DNA of 64,000 nucleotides. It comes from a virus. Of this stretch, positions 39,778 through 47,744 are shown piece by piece (position 1 is the stretch's first letter; every line of letters starts with the position of its first letter). The notes below the pieces were generated by a model. The model worked only from the letters and a program-made list of their open reading frames with translations. It had not been told where the DNA came from and searched no databases. A program made the position numbers and the translations under genes. The stretch lies in IMG/VR virus record IMGVR_UViG_3300021180_000006, positions 22,799 to 86,798 of that record. One strand, 5' to 3'.

Positions 39778-40859
39778 GATCGATCCCGGTAGCTTTCCAT
39801 GAACGAGAGAATCTGTTTCATCCGCGCGTCCCAGGAATGATTGTGGTGCACGTGCCGGCAGCCGGCTTCGGCGATCTTCCGCCGCTCGTCATCATGCTCC
39901 AGATAGTAGTCGATCTGCTGGCAGAGGTGATCGAAGTCATGCGGCTTCCACGTCGCCAGGTGCTCGCCGTCCGTGTATTCATCCTCCATCTTGGGCCAGA
40001 CGTTGGAGATCATAAACGCGCCCGAGCCCATGCCGCGGAGAATGCGGTCGCTGCTGAAACCGGGCACGTCGTCAAAATGATTGTGATTCAATGCAATTTT
40101 GCAGCTTCGATAGGCGGCCGCTTCTTCCTCTTCCAGGAGAAACGGATTGTCCGGACCCCACCCGGTGCCAAAGACAGCGAAGCGCTCGCCATAGCGCTGC
40201 CTCAGATGGGCGACCATCATCTGCCGCTCGTGCGAGCGCGGGAAAACCGAGCCGTAATTTGTGCCGGCAAAGATCACCGGCGGAATCTCCGCCAGCGTCG
40301 GCATCACGTCTGGCACGCGCACGTGGTTCTGGTACGCCTGCTCGATCGCGGTCTTGCGCAGCCGGCGGTTGACCCGATCGCGCAGTTCGCCCTCCAGCCG
40401 CGGTCCATCAGGGCAGAAGGTGTCGGTCGAGAACCCGATATTCAAAAACTCGGCCGGATGGCCTTTGGCCCGAAGGTTCTCCACGTCGCGAAGGTTGGAG
40501 AAACAGTTCAGATCGACGTGACCGGCGACTTCCCATACCCACGTCCGCGTGTCGTTGCGCAGATCGCCGCACCACTGCATCACCCAGGCACCGGTCGAGC
40601 GTGCTTCATCCAAGAGCCGGCCGGGGAGAATCCCTTCGTCCTGTATCTGGCAGAAGACCAGATCGGGCTTGAAGGATCGCACCAGGCCGATAAACCCCTC
40701 GCGGATGGCCGGCCGATCGTTGTCGCGCAGGGGGAACCAGTTGAGTTCCTGGTAGTTCTCCCGCCCCCCCTGCCCGCCGCCCGACAGCTTCTCCAGGGCA
40801 CGGCGCAGTCCCCACTGTGGGCTGGTGGGGGTGATGAGGGCGAAGTGGAGGACTTTCAT
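39774..40859 (-). CDS. GT-B glycosyltransferase (CgeB-like)
   Basis: 361 aa from ATG 40859. MKVLHFALITPTSPQWGLRR starts the N-terminal Rossmann half; residues 60-85 read FKPDLVFCQIQDEGIL. The donor half has PPVIFAGTNYGSVFPRSHER, ERFAVFGTGWGP, CKIALNHNHFDDVPGFSSDR and ILRGMGSGAFMISN, the CgeB/GT1 pattern. Processive or single-sugar transfer cannot be told. Confidence 0.8.
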   Translation of the reverse strand: MKVLHFALITPTSPQWGLRRALEKLSGGGQGGRENYQELNWFPLRDNDRPAIREGFIGLVRSFKPDLVFCQIQDEGILPGRLLDEARSTGAWVMQWCGDLRNDTRTWVWEVAGHVDLNCFSNLRDVENLRAKGHPAEFLNIGFSTDTFCPDGPRLEGELRDRVNRRLRKTAIEQAYQNHVRVPDVMPTLAEIPPVIFAGTNYGSVFPRSHERQMMVAHLRQRYGERFAVFGTGWGPDNPFLLEEEEAAAYRSCKIALNHNHFDDVPGFSSDRILRGMGSGAFMISNVWPKMEDEYTDGEHLATWKPHDFDHLCQQIDYYLEHDDERRKIAEAGCRHVHHNHSWDARMKQILSFMESYRDRS

Positions 40860-40870
40860 TGGAAGCAAGA

Positions 40871-41509
40871 TCAGTGCGCGAAACGTTCAAAAGTAATCGC
40901 GCCAGTCGTATGAAAACGCAGGATGATGTAGATGATCGGGGCGAGTTTGGCCGGATCATCGAGCTGGCAATAGTCGGGCAGTCCGGCGCCGGAAAGTTCC
41001 AGGATCGCCAGGTCGCCGTCGCAGACGCACAATCGCGCCTTCACGCCAGCGGGCAAACAAAGCAATTCGGCCCAGCGCTCGGCCGTCATCTCTTTAACCA
41101 GATGAGGCGACAGGTTCATCATTTGCAGACTGACGCGGGTGATCGCTCGCTTGTTTACCCTCGGACCAAGGTCGTTCAGGAAATCCGTTCGGGCCGAAGA
41201 AGAATATTCCGCGTCCGGCTTCGCGCTGGCCAACACCGTCCGGATCGATTTCTCAAGCTCCGGGGCTTCCAGCACATACGCGATCGGGGTGTCCTCCAGC
41301 CGTTCTTCTTCATCCCACAGCGCCAGGGCGACGTAGCCGTTGGGCAGCAGATGGTTCTCGCGAAAACCAGCGTCACCGATCTCGGCGAGATTGCGCACGA
41401 TCACGTTGCCCACGTTGAAACGAAATGCATTCGGGTCGTGGCGCAGGGCGCGATAACTCCCCCGCTTGTTGCACGGCTCGGTGATGGTGACGATGAAGGT
41501 TTCAGCCAT
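40871..41509 (-). CDS. Hypothetical protein
   Basis: 212 aa from ATG 41509. Alpha/beta sequence with HLLPNGYVALALWDEEERLE, IAYVLEAPELEKSIRTVLAS and VKARLCVCDGDLAILELSG. Not recognised. Between two glycan-enzyme genes, overlapping the methyltransferase upstream by eight bases. Confidence 0.6.
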   Translation of the reverse strand: MAETFIVTITEPCNKRGSYRALRHDPNAFRFNVGNVIVRNLAEIGDAGFRENHLLPNGYVALALWDEEERLEDTPIAYVLEAPELEKSIRTVLASAKPDAEYSSSARTDFLNDLGPRVNKRAITRVSLQMMNLSPHLVKEMTAERWAELLCLPAGVKARLCVCDGDLAILELSGAGLPDYCQLDDPAKLAPIIYIILRFHTTGAITFERFAH

Positions 41510-42116
41510 TGCGTTCCAAAAAGAACAGCGTCTCACTCTGATACTGCGTATTGGTGTCCCAGCTCTCCTCGCGGAAAGTACACCCTGCGGCAGTGAACAG
41601 GTCGGTGAGGTCTTCCCGCTTGAACCCGATGTCCGGTACGCCCATGCTCGGCCAGAAGACGATCTCGTGCGTCTGATCGGCGAACGGGGTGAAGATGATC
41701 AGCACCATCCGCCGGGTAAACGAATCCAGTGCGTTCTGGAGCACCTTGCGCCACTGCCGATTGTGCTCCAGGACGTGACGCATGAGGATGAACTCGGGCT
41801 TGGGGTCCGGCCGGTAGAAGCGCAGGTCGGTCACCAGGTCGCTGAACTTGGTCTGTGTCCCGTCGATGCCCCGGTAGCTGGCGTGATGGACGTAGCGCTT
41901 GGCCCAACAGAGTCCGCAGCCCCAGTCTTCCAGGAGTCCCGGTTGATCGAGGAAGGGGACGGCGATGTCGTAGGTGACTTCCTCACCGATGAAACCCCCT
42001 GCGCCTCCACTCCCGATGGCCGCGTTCTGCGCCTGATAGAACTTCTGCCAGCGTCCCAGCATGCTCTGCGGGTCCAGAGTCCGGGGGTCGACGTCGGTGC
42101 GGGTCATGGTCATCAT
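41502..42116 (-). CDS. SAM-dependent methyltransferase-like protein
   Basis: 204 aa from the double ATG at 42116-42111. LLEDWGCGLCWAKRYVHHAS is a motif I variant, YRGIDGTQTKFSD the acidic strand, and FILMRHVLEHNRQWRKVLQN the class I HxLEH signature of methyltransferases acting on small molecules or sugars. The end VPDIGFKREDLTDLF is typical too. Confidence 0.7.
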   Translation of the reverse strand: MMTMTRTDVDPRTLDPQSMLGRWQKFYQAQNAAIGSGGAGGFIGEEVTYDIAVPFLDQPGLLEDWGCGLCWAKRYVHHASYRGIDGTQTKFSDLVTDLRFYRPDPKPEFILMRHVLEHNRQWRKVLQNALDSFTRRMVLIIFTPFADQTHEIVFWPSMGVPDIGFKREDLTDLFTAAGCTFREESWDTNTQYQSETLFFLERNG

Positions 42117-42118
42117 TT

Positions 42119-42319
42119 TCACCTCAGACTTTTGCGAAGCTGGTCGCGGGTCTTGCGCTCCCGATCGCACAGCGCTTGTTCGGCGACCCCCAAATCGACC
42201 GGTCCTCTGCGTCCGCCGTCATAGGTGTTCAGTTGAGCGGCGTAGTGCGCCTGCAACCAGACGAGATCGAGGAACAGCTCGCGCGGAATCTTGATGAGGA
42301 CATGGACTTCGTCGCTCAT
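42119..42319 (-). CDS. Small hypothetical protein
   Basis: 66 aa. MSDEVHVLIKIPRELFLDLV begins a possible ribbon-helix-like fold, followed by LQAHYAAQLNTYDGG and a basic helical end. Too short to assign. Ends two bases before the methyltransferase ATG. Confidence 0.55.
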   Translation of the reverse strand: MSDEVHVLIKIPRELFLDLVWLQAHYAAQLNTYDGGRRGPVDLGVAEQALCDRERKTRDQLRKSLR

Positions 42320-42328
42320 GCGATCACT

Positions 42329-42550
42329 TTACCATTTACTCCGCCGCGCATCGCTAATCAGATCGATGACGACGGAACCGACGACAAATAGCAGGGTAAA
42401 GAACAATCCGAGCGGCCCCAAGATGCTGGCGATCATCCAAAGCCGGCGGTCCCCGACGGTCCAATGGGTCTCACGCCACCATCCGAACGCACGCATCACC
42501 AGATAAATGCAAGGGCAACAAACGAACCAAACAAGCAGGATCAACGTCAC
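42329..42550 (-). CDS. Small two-span membrane protein
   Basis: 73 aa. Two hydrophobic spans, TLILLVWFVCCPCIYLVM and IASILGPLGLFFTLLFVVGS, with a short polar loop (FGWWRETHWTVGDRRLW). Could be a holin-like or accessory membrane protein; no endolysin was recognised beside it, so no function is assigned. Confidence 0.55.
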   Translation of the reverse strand: MTLILLVWFVCCPCIYLVMRAFGWWRETHWTVGDRRLWMIASILGPLGLFFTLLFVVGSVVIDLISDARRSKW

Positions 42551-42741
42551 GGGATTTCCATCGGGTATTTGATCGAATGCTTCCTGACGATCTCGTACAG
42601 ATTGCCGAACCTGTCCACGATGCGCCGGTCCACGAGTTCTCCCTCCAAGAGCAGTACGGTGTAATCGCCTTCGCGAAACGCCTTCCTGATCTGATCGGGC
42701 CGCACGATCAAATTGCGTTCGATCTCGATCAGGGGCTTCAT
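42547..42741 (-). CDS. Small hypothetical protein
   Basis: 64 aa from ATG 42741; the longer frame upstream is antisense shadow of the phosphatase gene. IRKAFREGDYTVLLLEGELV and RIVDRFGNLYEIVRKHS suggest a compact beta/alpha module similar in flavour to the gene at 43167. Unknown. Confidence 0.55.
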   Translation of the reverse strand: MKPLIEIERNLIVRPDQIRKAFREGDYTVLLLEGELVDRRIVDRFGNLYEIVRKHSIKYPMEIP

Positions 42742-42742
42742 T

Positions 42743-43162
42743 TCAGCCCTTACCATACCACACCGCCATAATGGTTGAGGCATTGGCGGCGCAGGGGCGG
42801 ATGGCGCGAATCTCGTCCAGGACAGCATCGAAGCTCTTGCCCTCGCGCTTGGCCAGGCACAACGCGGAAATGTATGGGCTCCGGTTGCAGCCGCCGGCGC
42901 AGTGGATGAAGACCTTGTGACCGGCGGACAGGAGATAATCCAGCAGCGCACACGCCGCGTTGATGCGCGGTTGATCGCCCTGCGCCTGCTCGCTCAGGCC
43001 GGCCTTGCAGATCAAGAGGCCGAAGTCGCGCCCGGCCAGGTCGTTGATCTCGGCGGCCACGTTGAGGATGGCGGTGATGCCGGCGGCGTGCAACTGGCCG
43101 ACGTTCACTGCCATCGCGGGCGAGGAGTCGCCGATCCAAAGGTTGGGGCGGATTTGATTCAA
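42743..43162 (-). CDS. Dual-specificity protein phosphatase-like
   Basis: 139 aa from a TTG at 43162 preceded by a segment duplicated at the next gene. Begins QIRPNLWIGDSSPAMAVN, typical of DSPs, has ILNVAAEINDL, and the active-site loop HCAGGCNRSP (HCxxGxxRS) at about 86-94, with the general acid Asp plausibly in the WIGDSS or DQP region. Could remove phosphate from proteins or carbohydrates; the second phosphatase of the locus. Confidence 0.85.
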   Translation of the reverse strand: MNQIRPNLWIGDSSPAMAVNVGQLHAAGITAILNVAAEINDLAGRDFGLLICKAGLSEQAQGDQPRINAACALLDYLLSAGHKVFIHCAGGCNRSPYISALCLAKREGKSFDAVLDEIRAIRPCAANASTIMAVWYGKG

Positions 43163-43170
43163 GGGATCAC
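43150..43170. repeat. 21-bp direct repeat, copy 1
   Basis: GGATTTGATTCAAGGGATCAC, identical to 43400-43420. It supplies the TTG start and the bases ahead of it for the phosphatase gene. Confidence 0.9.
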
Positions 43171-43412
43171 GGTTGTAAGACCCATTTCGTTTCGCGTCTC
43201 GCCTTCGACAGAAGGGACTTCATTTCCTCCAGCGATGACGGCGGATAGCTGATCGGTCGGCGCTCTTCTCCGAGCAGCACTTTCCATCCCCGCCCGAATT
43301 CGTCTGAGTAGACGAGCCCGACATAATCGCCGTCACGGAACAGCTTGTGAACATCGGTGTCGAGACGGTCGTCGAACTCGGCAACCCAAACATCGTTCAG
43401 GATTTGATTCAA
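43167..43412 (-). CDS. Small hypothetical protein between direct repeats
   Basis: 81 aa from a TTG at 43412 that overlaps the upstream stop; both the start and the corresponding start of the phosphatase lie in the 21-bp repeat. ILNDVWVAEFDDRLDTDVHK, then LFRDGDYVGLVYSDEFGRG. Not recognised. The repeat-flanked unit looks like an insertion or duplication product. Confidence 0.55.
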   Translation of the reverse strand: MNQILNDVWVAEFDDRLDTDVHKLFRDGDYVGLVYSDEFGRGWKVLLGEERRPISYPPSSLEEMKSLLSKARRETKWVLQP

Positions 43413-43420
43413 GGGATCAC
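43400..43420. repeat. 21-bp direct repeat, copy 2
   Basis: Second copy, 250 bases from the first in the same orientation, flanking the gene at 43167-43412. Confidence 0.9.
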
Positions 43421-44164
43421 TTCCAATTCGTACCACGGATGGCGCTTGAGCGAATCGGGCAGCGTGTCTTTGGCAAACGGCTCGACGTTCCACCAGTCAT
43501 AAACGCAAGGGTGAACGTCCTTTTTACGCTCGGGCCACTTACAGAAGATGTCTTCGATCCACCCCGGCCGCAGCTCGCTCTTGTGGCCGTGACAACTCCA
43601 CTTATATCTCATCAGCGCTTCGGGGACGGCGTAACCGAAGTGATAAATCCGTCCGTCAAGAATCTCCTGCGGCGCGCCGGGTCCGCAGCGATCGGGGCGG
43701 AGCAATCGCGTCGGCGTCCACACGTCCCGGCAGCACCAGGCGAAAGAACGCCAGAAGTGAATCCAGGAGGGACCGCGGATGGGGAAGATAGCGGCGGGCG
43801 ATTCGAGGGCGCGGGCGATGGCGCGGGCGAGGGCCTCGGTGTCCCACACTTCATCGCCATCGCACTGCACCACCAGGTCGGCGCCGGCTTCACGGCACAG
43901 GTCATAACCCGCCTGGCGGTGCAATCCTTCGTGCGGGAAGTCGCCGCGGTGCCAGTCCAATTGGCCGGCAGAGCAGTAGGGGGGGTCGAAACAGGCGCGA
44001 AGTTCTTCCTCGCTGTCGGGATTGGGCAGATCGCCGGCCTGGCCGTAGCTGGGCCGCGGGGCGTAGACGACGACGATGCGATCGACGCACGGGGCCAGAG
44101 CTTCAACGGCCTCGCGCAGATACGCTTTGCCGTAATGCAGGGGGAAAAAGCCGGCGACGTTCAT
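43409..44164 (-). CDS. GT-A glycosyltransferase (family 2-like)
   Basis: 251 aa from ATG 44164. MNVAGFFPLHYGKAYLREAV opens the fold, GADLVVQCDGDEVWDTEALA carries the DGD metal-binding motif, and DVWTPTRLLRPDRCGPGAPQ the acceptor loop. Residues 200-250 are aromatic (ALMRYKWSCHGHKS). Sits downstream of a small membrane protein gene with ATGA overlap. Confidence 0.7.
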   Translation of the reverse strand: MNVAGFFPLHYGKAYLREAVEALAPCVDRIVVVYAPRPSYGQAGDLPNPDSEEELRACFDPPYCSAGQLDWHRGDFPHEGLHRQAGYDLCREAGADLVVQCDGDEVWDTEALARAIARALESPAAIFPIRGPSWIHFWRSFAWCCRDVWTPTRLLRPDRCGPGAPQEILDGRIYHFGYAVPEALMRYKWSCHGHKSELRPGWIEDIFCKWPERKKDVHPCVYDWWNVEPFAKDTLPDSLKRHPWYELEVIP

Positions 44165-44283
44165 CGACGTATCCGGTCCTTCCAAGTCCCGTCGTACCAG
44201 CCCCTTAATTTCCAGCCCCACATGACCATCAGCCCCATCGTCGTGAAGGTCGCGAGGATTTTCCAAAAAAGGATGTCGTTCAT
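44161..44283 (-). CDS. 40-aa single-pass membrane peptide
   Basis: A short gene that fits exactly between its neighbours: ATG at 44283 overlaps the upstream stop (TGATG), and its TGA overlaps the downstream ATG (ATGA). It reads MNDILFWKILATFTTMGLMV then MWGWKLRGWYDGTWKDRIRR, one membrane span with a basic tail. Perfect double coupling makes it credible despite its length. Possibly a membrane partner of the glycosyltransferase. Confidence 0.6.
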   Translation of the reverse strand: MNDILFWKILATFTTMGLMVMWGWKLRGWYDGTWKDRIRR

Positions 44284-44924
44284 CACGCTCGGTATTCCTT
44301 CCGCGGCATCTCCCCCAGCACGTGCGGCGCGATCAAGAGATACGGCTTGGCAACCGCGCCTCTGGGCTCACGATCGTACCGTCGCAGTCCGCTCTCGTGC
44401 AGATGGTGCGCCCGGATGCTCCAGCCTGGGCCGCACACTCCACCGTTCACGCCATCACCGGGATAAAAGTTGTCGAACAGCCACGCCAGGTGATTGTCGC
44501 AGCCGGGGACGCCGGGGCGGAAGTTCAAATGCTGGAGGGGAATCTTGCACGGTCCGCGCCAGATCCAGGCATCGGTGCAGTCGATGGTCGGATGGCCGTC
44601 CTTGCCGTACAGCTCGAAGTGCCGGCTGCCGTCCGAGTGCGTCTGCCATTCCCAGCGCGACAGGAGATACGCGGCGTCTGCGGGCACGTCTTGCGCCAGG
44701 GCGATCGTCTCATCGAAGTAGATGTCCGAGTTGGCAAAGACATTCACGTCATCCGGTCCGCTGCGCTGGTTGATCGAGTCGAAGATTTCCCCGAAGGTGG
44801 GGCGGCCGTCGATACCGTGCACTTCCAGGAGGGGGTTAGACTTGTTCCGGGCCAGGGCCTCCAGCAGCTCGTGATTGCGCTGGGGATCGGGGTCGGTGTA
44901 GAGATTGAGGTAGAGTGAGATCAT
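44283..44924 (-). CDS. Glycosyltransferase-like protein
   Basis: 213 aa. MISLYLNLYTDPDPQRNHEL then LEALARNKSNPLLEVHGI and DVNVFANSDIYFDETIALAQ resemble phage GT-A-like enzymes that carry an NSD-type acidic motif (compare TNCD and NSD in the gene at 9483). Residues 105-200 are aromatic and Gly-rich. Activity inferred from similarity within this locus. Confidence 0.55.
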   Translation of the reverse strand: MISLYLNLYTDPDPQRNHELLEALARNKSNPLLEVHGIDGRPTFGEIFDSINQRSGPDDVNVFANSDIYFDETIALAQDVPADAAYLLSRWEWQTHSDGSRHFELYGKDGHPTIDCTDAWIWRGPCKIPLQHLNFRPGVPGCDNHLAWLFDNFYPGDGVNGGVCGPGWSIRAHHLHESGLRRYDREPRGAVAKPYLLIAPHVLGEMPRKEYRA

Positions 44925-45637
44925 TGCATGAACTCGATCATCAACAGCAGCCCCGCGCTGGCATGAATCCAGTCGGTCGATTCGATCGCTTCGACGGTGG
45001 TTCGTTCATCGATGCTCAGGTCCATTCCCGAAGTCGCCTGATGCAGTAAGCGCCGGCAGAGGCGCAGGGATCGGATGGCGCTTTTGCGCTGAGCGGGGAT
45101 GGCGAGTTGGCGGATCAGTCCGCGGACGATGAGGCGTTCCCCGGCGCTGATCGGCGCTTCACCCTCGATCAGGGCCAGCACGTCCGCCAGCGAAGGAATC
45201 TGCGGGTTCTGCCCGATCCGGGCCAGCATCGGTGCGATGGCATTGGCCACCGCGGGATCGCGCCAGGCGCTCGGCAGGTCGTGATATTTCCGCGTGTGGT
45301 CGTAGACCAGGGGATTGTCGCCCGGTCCGGCCCATTCGTGGACGAGAATCAGCCCATCGCGCGCCCCCTGCCCCCGCTCCTGGCGGATTTCCGCGTAGAG
45401 CCACCAGGGCGTGTGCGTCAGATCGATGGTGCAGCGGATGCCCAGCTCGCGGTCGTTCTCGTAGAGCCAGACGGAATCGTTCCCGAGTCGGATCGTCGTA
45501 TCGCAGCGGCCGTCGGTGGTGAACAGGTGCAATCGCCCCTGATCGCGGTAGAGCAGAACGTCGTCGGCATTCGTCCCCCCGTGGGAATCGGCGCAGAAGA
45601 TGGAGGTCAGCAGCCCAACAGCGATCCATGTTTTCAT
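44921..45637 (-). CDS. Secreted hypothetical protein
   Basis: 238 aa with a signal peptide (MKTWIAVGLLTSIFCADSHG). Mature part: VLLYRDQGRLHLFTTDGRCD and VWLYENDRELGIRCTIDLTH (beta), then a helical half (VRGLIRQLAIPAQRKSAIRS). Not recognised. It may act in the periplasm. Confidence 0.6.
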   Translation of the reverse strand: MKTWIAVGLLTSIFCADSHGGTNADDVLLYRDQGRLHLFTTDGRCDTTIRLGNDSVWLYENDRELGIRCTIDLTHTPWWLYAEIRQERGQGARDGLILVHEWAGPGDNPLVYDHTRKYHDLPSAWRDPAVANAIAPMLARIGQNPQIPSLADVLALIEGEAPISAGERLIVRGLIRQLAIPAQRKSAIRSLRLCRRLLHQATSGMDLSIDERTTVEAIESTDWIHASAGLLLMIEFMQ

Positions 45638-46323
45638 GCCGCCAGCGGTTCACACCCCGGAAATCCTCCCGCCTTCCGCGCCAGAAACAGGGCCTGATCG
45701 TGTCCCCACCGCGCCGTCGCCTTGTGCATGTAAAGCGGCTGGGGCTGTCCCGTGCGCGAATAGTGCTCGTGCCGGATGGTCAGGTCCGGGCGCTGCCAGA
45801 GGAGAGGAGAAACGGGAGAGGGGGAGAGGGGGTGAGGGGGCGAGGGGGTGAGGGTGACATCGTGCAATTCCTCATCCGCGAAGTAATGGTTGTATCCCGG
45901 CCAGAACGCTCCAGCGCCGCGGTTGAATCTCAGGATGAACCCGCGGCTCAGCAGGGGCGAACCGCAGATGCGCTCAGAACCCGATTCGCCGGTGCACTGC
46001 ATCACACCTAAAGCCCCGTGGCCAAAATGGGCGGTACACTCATGGGCAATCCGGCAGGCGGGCAGGTCCGGGGGATACATATCGTCGCCGGCACAGCAGA
46101 TCCACTGGAGGTCGAATTCCTCCTCCAAGAGGAAGCGGCACAGGGCGTTGGTCGCTTTGGGATAACCTTCGTAGGCACCCCAGAGGACGTATTCGGCGCC
46201 GACCCGCTCCATGCCTTCATCGCGGAAGACAGCGCACTTCCAGCCCTTGTCCCGCCAGGCACAGAGGACGGGATCGCAGTCCGAGGCGGACTTGGCGCTG
46301 GGGAAAGCGACGAAGGGGGACAC
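45634..46323 (-). CDS. GT-A glycosyltransferase-like protein with low-complexity insert
   Basis: 229 aa. SPFVAFPSAKSASDCDPVLC opens, LQWICCAGDDMYPPDLPACR bears the DD motif and RHEHYSRTGQPQPLYMHKAT the C-terminal His/Asp region. A GA-rich tract (45800-45857) inserts about 20 Ser/Pro-rich residues around 155-176 without breaking the frame. Probable sugar transferase. Confidence 0.55.
   Translation of the reverse strand: MSPFVAFPSAKSASDCDPVLCAWRDKGWKCAVFRDEGMERVGAEYVLWGAYEGYPKATNALCRFLLEEEFDLQWICCAGDDMYPPDLPACRIAHECTAHFGHGALGVMQCTGESGSERICGSPLLSRGFILRFNRGAGAFWPGYNHYFADEELHDVTLTPSPPHPLSPSPVSPLLWQRPDLTIRHEHYSRTGQPQPLYMHKATARWGHDQALFLARKAGGFPGCEPLAA
45800..45857. repeat. GA-rich tract inside a gene
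   Basis: GGAGAGGGGGAGAGGGGGTG-type units in the coding region of the gene at 45634; the reading frame is preserved. Only one arm is present here. Confidence 0.75.
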
Positions 46324-46488
46324 GATTTCTCTTGAAGGGCGATTCCGGCGCGGTTATCGTTCGCGCCCAGCGAGGCGCATCCATGTCCAAATCTTCTAAT
46401 TCCGTCTCTGGCCCCCGGCAGCGGTCGCAAGATGCGCCTCGCAGCCTTCCTGCGGTCCTGTCGGGGTCCGGCGACGGGGAGTGAAAAG

Positions 46489-46710
46489 ATGCTGAGATTG
46501 ATATTCAACAGCCGAATATGGCCCGAGGAGAACTCCGGAGGCATTGTGACGACGTTCAAAACTTTCGATGTCGAACTGCCCGAGATCGAGAGATTCCTTC
46601 GCAAAGTAGACGCCTACCCGCGGCCCGATGATTGCGCGATTGTTGGTATTGAACTCATCCGCACGCCCAAGGATGGGGACAATTCCGGAAACTTTACGGA
46701 GCGCACATGA
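46489..46710 (+). CDS. Small hypothetical protein
   Basis: 73 aa from ATG 46489 with GGGGAG ahead. MLRLIFNSRIWPEENSGGIV then TFDVELPEIERFLRKVDAYP. Rightward; coupled by ATGA to the next gene. Unknown function. The 165 bases before it (46324-46488) hold no other gene that I can see. Confidence 0.6.
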   Translation: MLRLIFNSRIWPEENSGGIVTTFKTFDVELPEIERFLRKVDAYPRPDDCAIVGIELIRTPKDGDNSGNFTERT

Positions 46711-47060
46711 ATGAGCCAATTGAGGGATTCACGGTCAGACAGCTCATCGACATCGCGAAAAAGGAGGAGCACAGAACGCAGTGGGGCGAATGGAAATTCG
46801 ATCCTTCGCGCTTAACCTTGACTCACGAAGGGGAGGGGTACGAGATCGATCTTGAGCTAATTAATTCCAGCGCCGGGATTCTCGATTGGATCATGCAGAT
46901 AAACGCGAAGGATTGGGGCGATCCGCCGACGATTAAAAACCTGTTGGACGCTTTCGACAATCTTCTCCACCCGCAGGCGAACTATTGCAGCGGCGGATCG
47001 CATATGCGAGTGAACGCTGCCGTCGTTATTAGACGCAATTCGCAGAGGCTGAGCCGATGA
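46707..47060 (+). CDS. Small hypothetical protein
   Basis: 117 aa, ATGA-coupled on the 5' side. GFTVRQLIDIAKKEEHRTQW, LTHEGEGYEIDLELINSSAG and IKNLLDAFDNLLHPQANYCS. AT-richer than the glycan genes. Not recognised; the pair could be an accessory cassette. Confidence 0.6.
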   Translation: MNEPIEGFTVRQLIDIAKKEEHRTQWGEWKFDPSRLTLTHEGEGYEIDLELINSSAGILDWIMQINAKDWGDPPTIKNLLDAFDNLLHPQANYCSGGSHMRVNAAVVIRRNSQRLSR

Positions 47061-47182
47061 ACGAGAAACCGCCAAGCCGCAGAATTGAAACGGCTCAACT
47101 TCCGCGGTACTTCCGACTCGCTTGGAGATGTTCCACTACTGGCGGTCCCATCGACGGCTCGGCATCGAAGATACAGGTATAG
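47057..47182 (+). CDS. Possible third gene of the cassette, probably truncated
   Basis: 41 aa, ATGA overlap with the gene before. MNEKPPSRRIETAQLPRYF then enters sequence antisense to the glycosyltransferase at 47095, so the real 3' end was likely lost when the cassette was inserted. Weak. Confidence 0.25.
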   Translation: MNEKPPSRRIETAQLPRYFRLAWRCSTTGGPIDGSASKIQV

Positions 47183-47706
47183 GCGGAGGGCAATTGCATC
47201 ACGGCCAGGTGCGGATGTTCCTTGACCACGTTCTCCAGGGAGAGCTGGTCGTAATCATCGGGATGACTCTCGCATCTCTCCCGCCAGTCTTCCACCAGCT
47301 CGATCGACGCCTTCCCTCCTGAGAAATACAGCGTCCCGCTCAAGAGTTCCGTCCCGCCAAGCGGCGCGGGCCTGGCCTTCCAATGCGCCGCAAAGTCCGG
47401 CGCCGGCAGCGGTCCCAGATCGTGCCCCATCTGTTTGAGCGCTTCGCGCTGCGCCCAGATTTCAAACAGCTCGGGATATTTCCGGACCCGTGAATCGGCG
47501 TCGAGCCAGACGACTGGCCGACGGGGATGGGAAAACATCGTCAGCCCCAGGAACCACGCCTTCTGCTGCGTGTTGACCACCCAGCCGCCGCGATCTCCCA
47601 GAGGCAGAACTTCATGCTCCAGCTCGAAGCGCGACAGCGTCTCGATCAGCCCCCCGGCATGGGCCTCGTACAGCGGCGTATAGAAGCTGACGTAAAGCGG
47701 ATGCAA
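47095..47706 (-). CDS. GT-A glycosyltransferase-like protein
   Basis: 203 aa from a TTG at 47706 with GGAG five bases ahead; the longer frame is shadow of the next gene. HPLYVSFYTPLYEAHAGGLI, then RRPVVWLDADSRVRKYPELF with the DxD metal motif, and LLSGTLYFSGGKASIELVED as acceptor-side segment. The start lies in a GACGCGGTGACGCGAAGACG-type repeat. Confidence 0.6.
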   Translation of the reverse strand: MHPLYVSFYTPLYEAHAGGLIETLSRFELEHEVLPLGDRGGWVVNTQQKAWFLGLTMFSHPRRPVVWLDADSRVRKYPELFEIWAQREALKQMGHDLGPLPAPDFAAHWKARPAPLGGTELLSGTLYFSGGKASIELVEDWRERCESHPDDYDQLSLENVVKEHPHLAVMQLPSAYTCIFDAEPSMGPPVVEHLQASRKYRGS

Positions 47707-47744
47707 CTTGTCTCCGTGTCCCCGCGTCTTCGCGTCACCGCGTC

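Noticed and set aside
42329-42550. Holin
   Set aside because: Two membrane spans fit, but there is no endolysin or spanin recognised anywhere in the window, so naming it would be guesswork.
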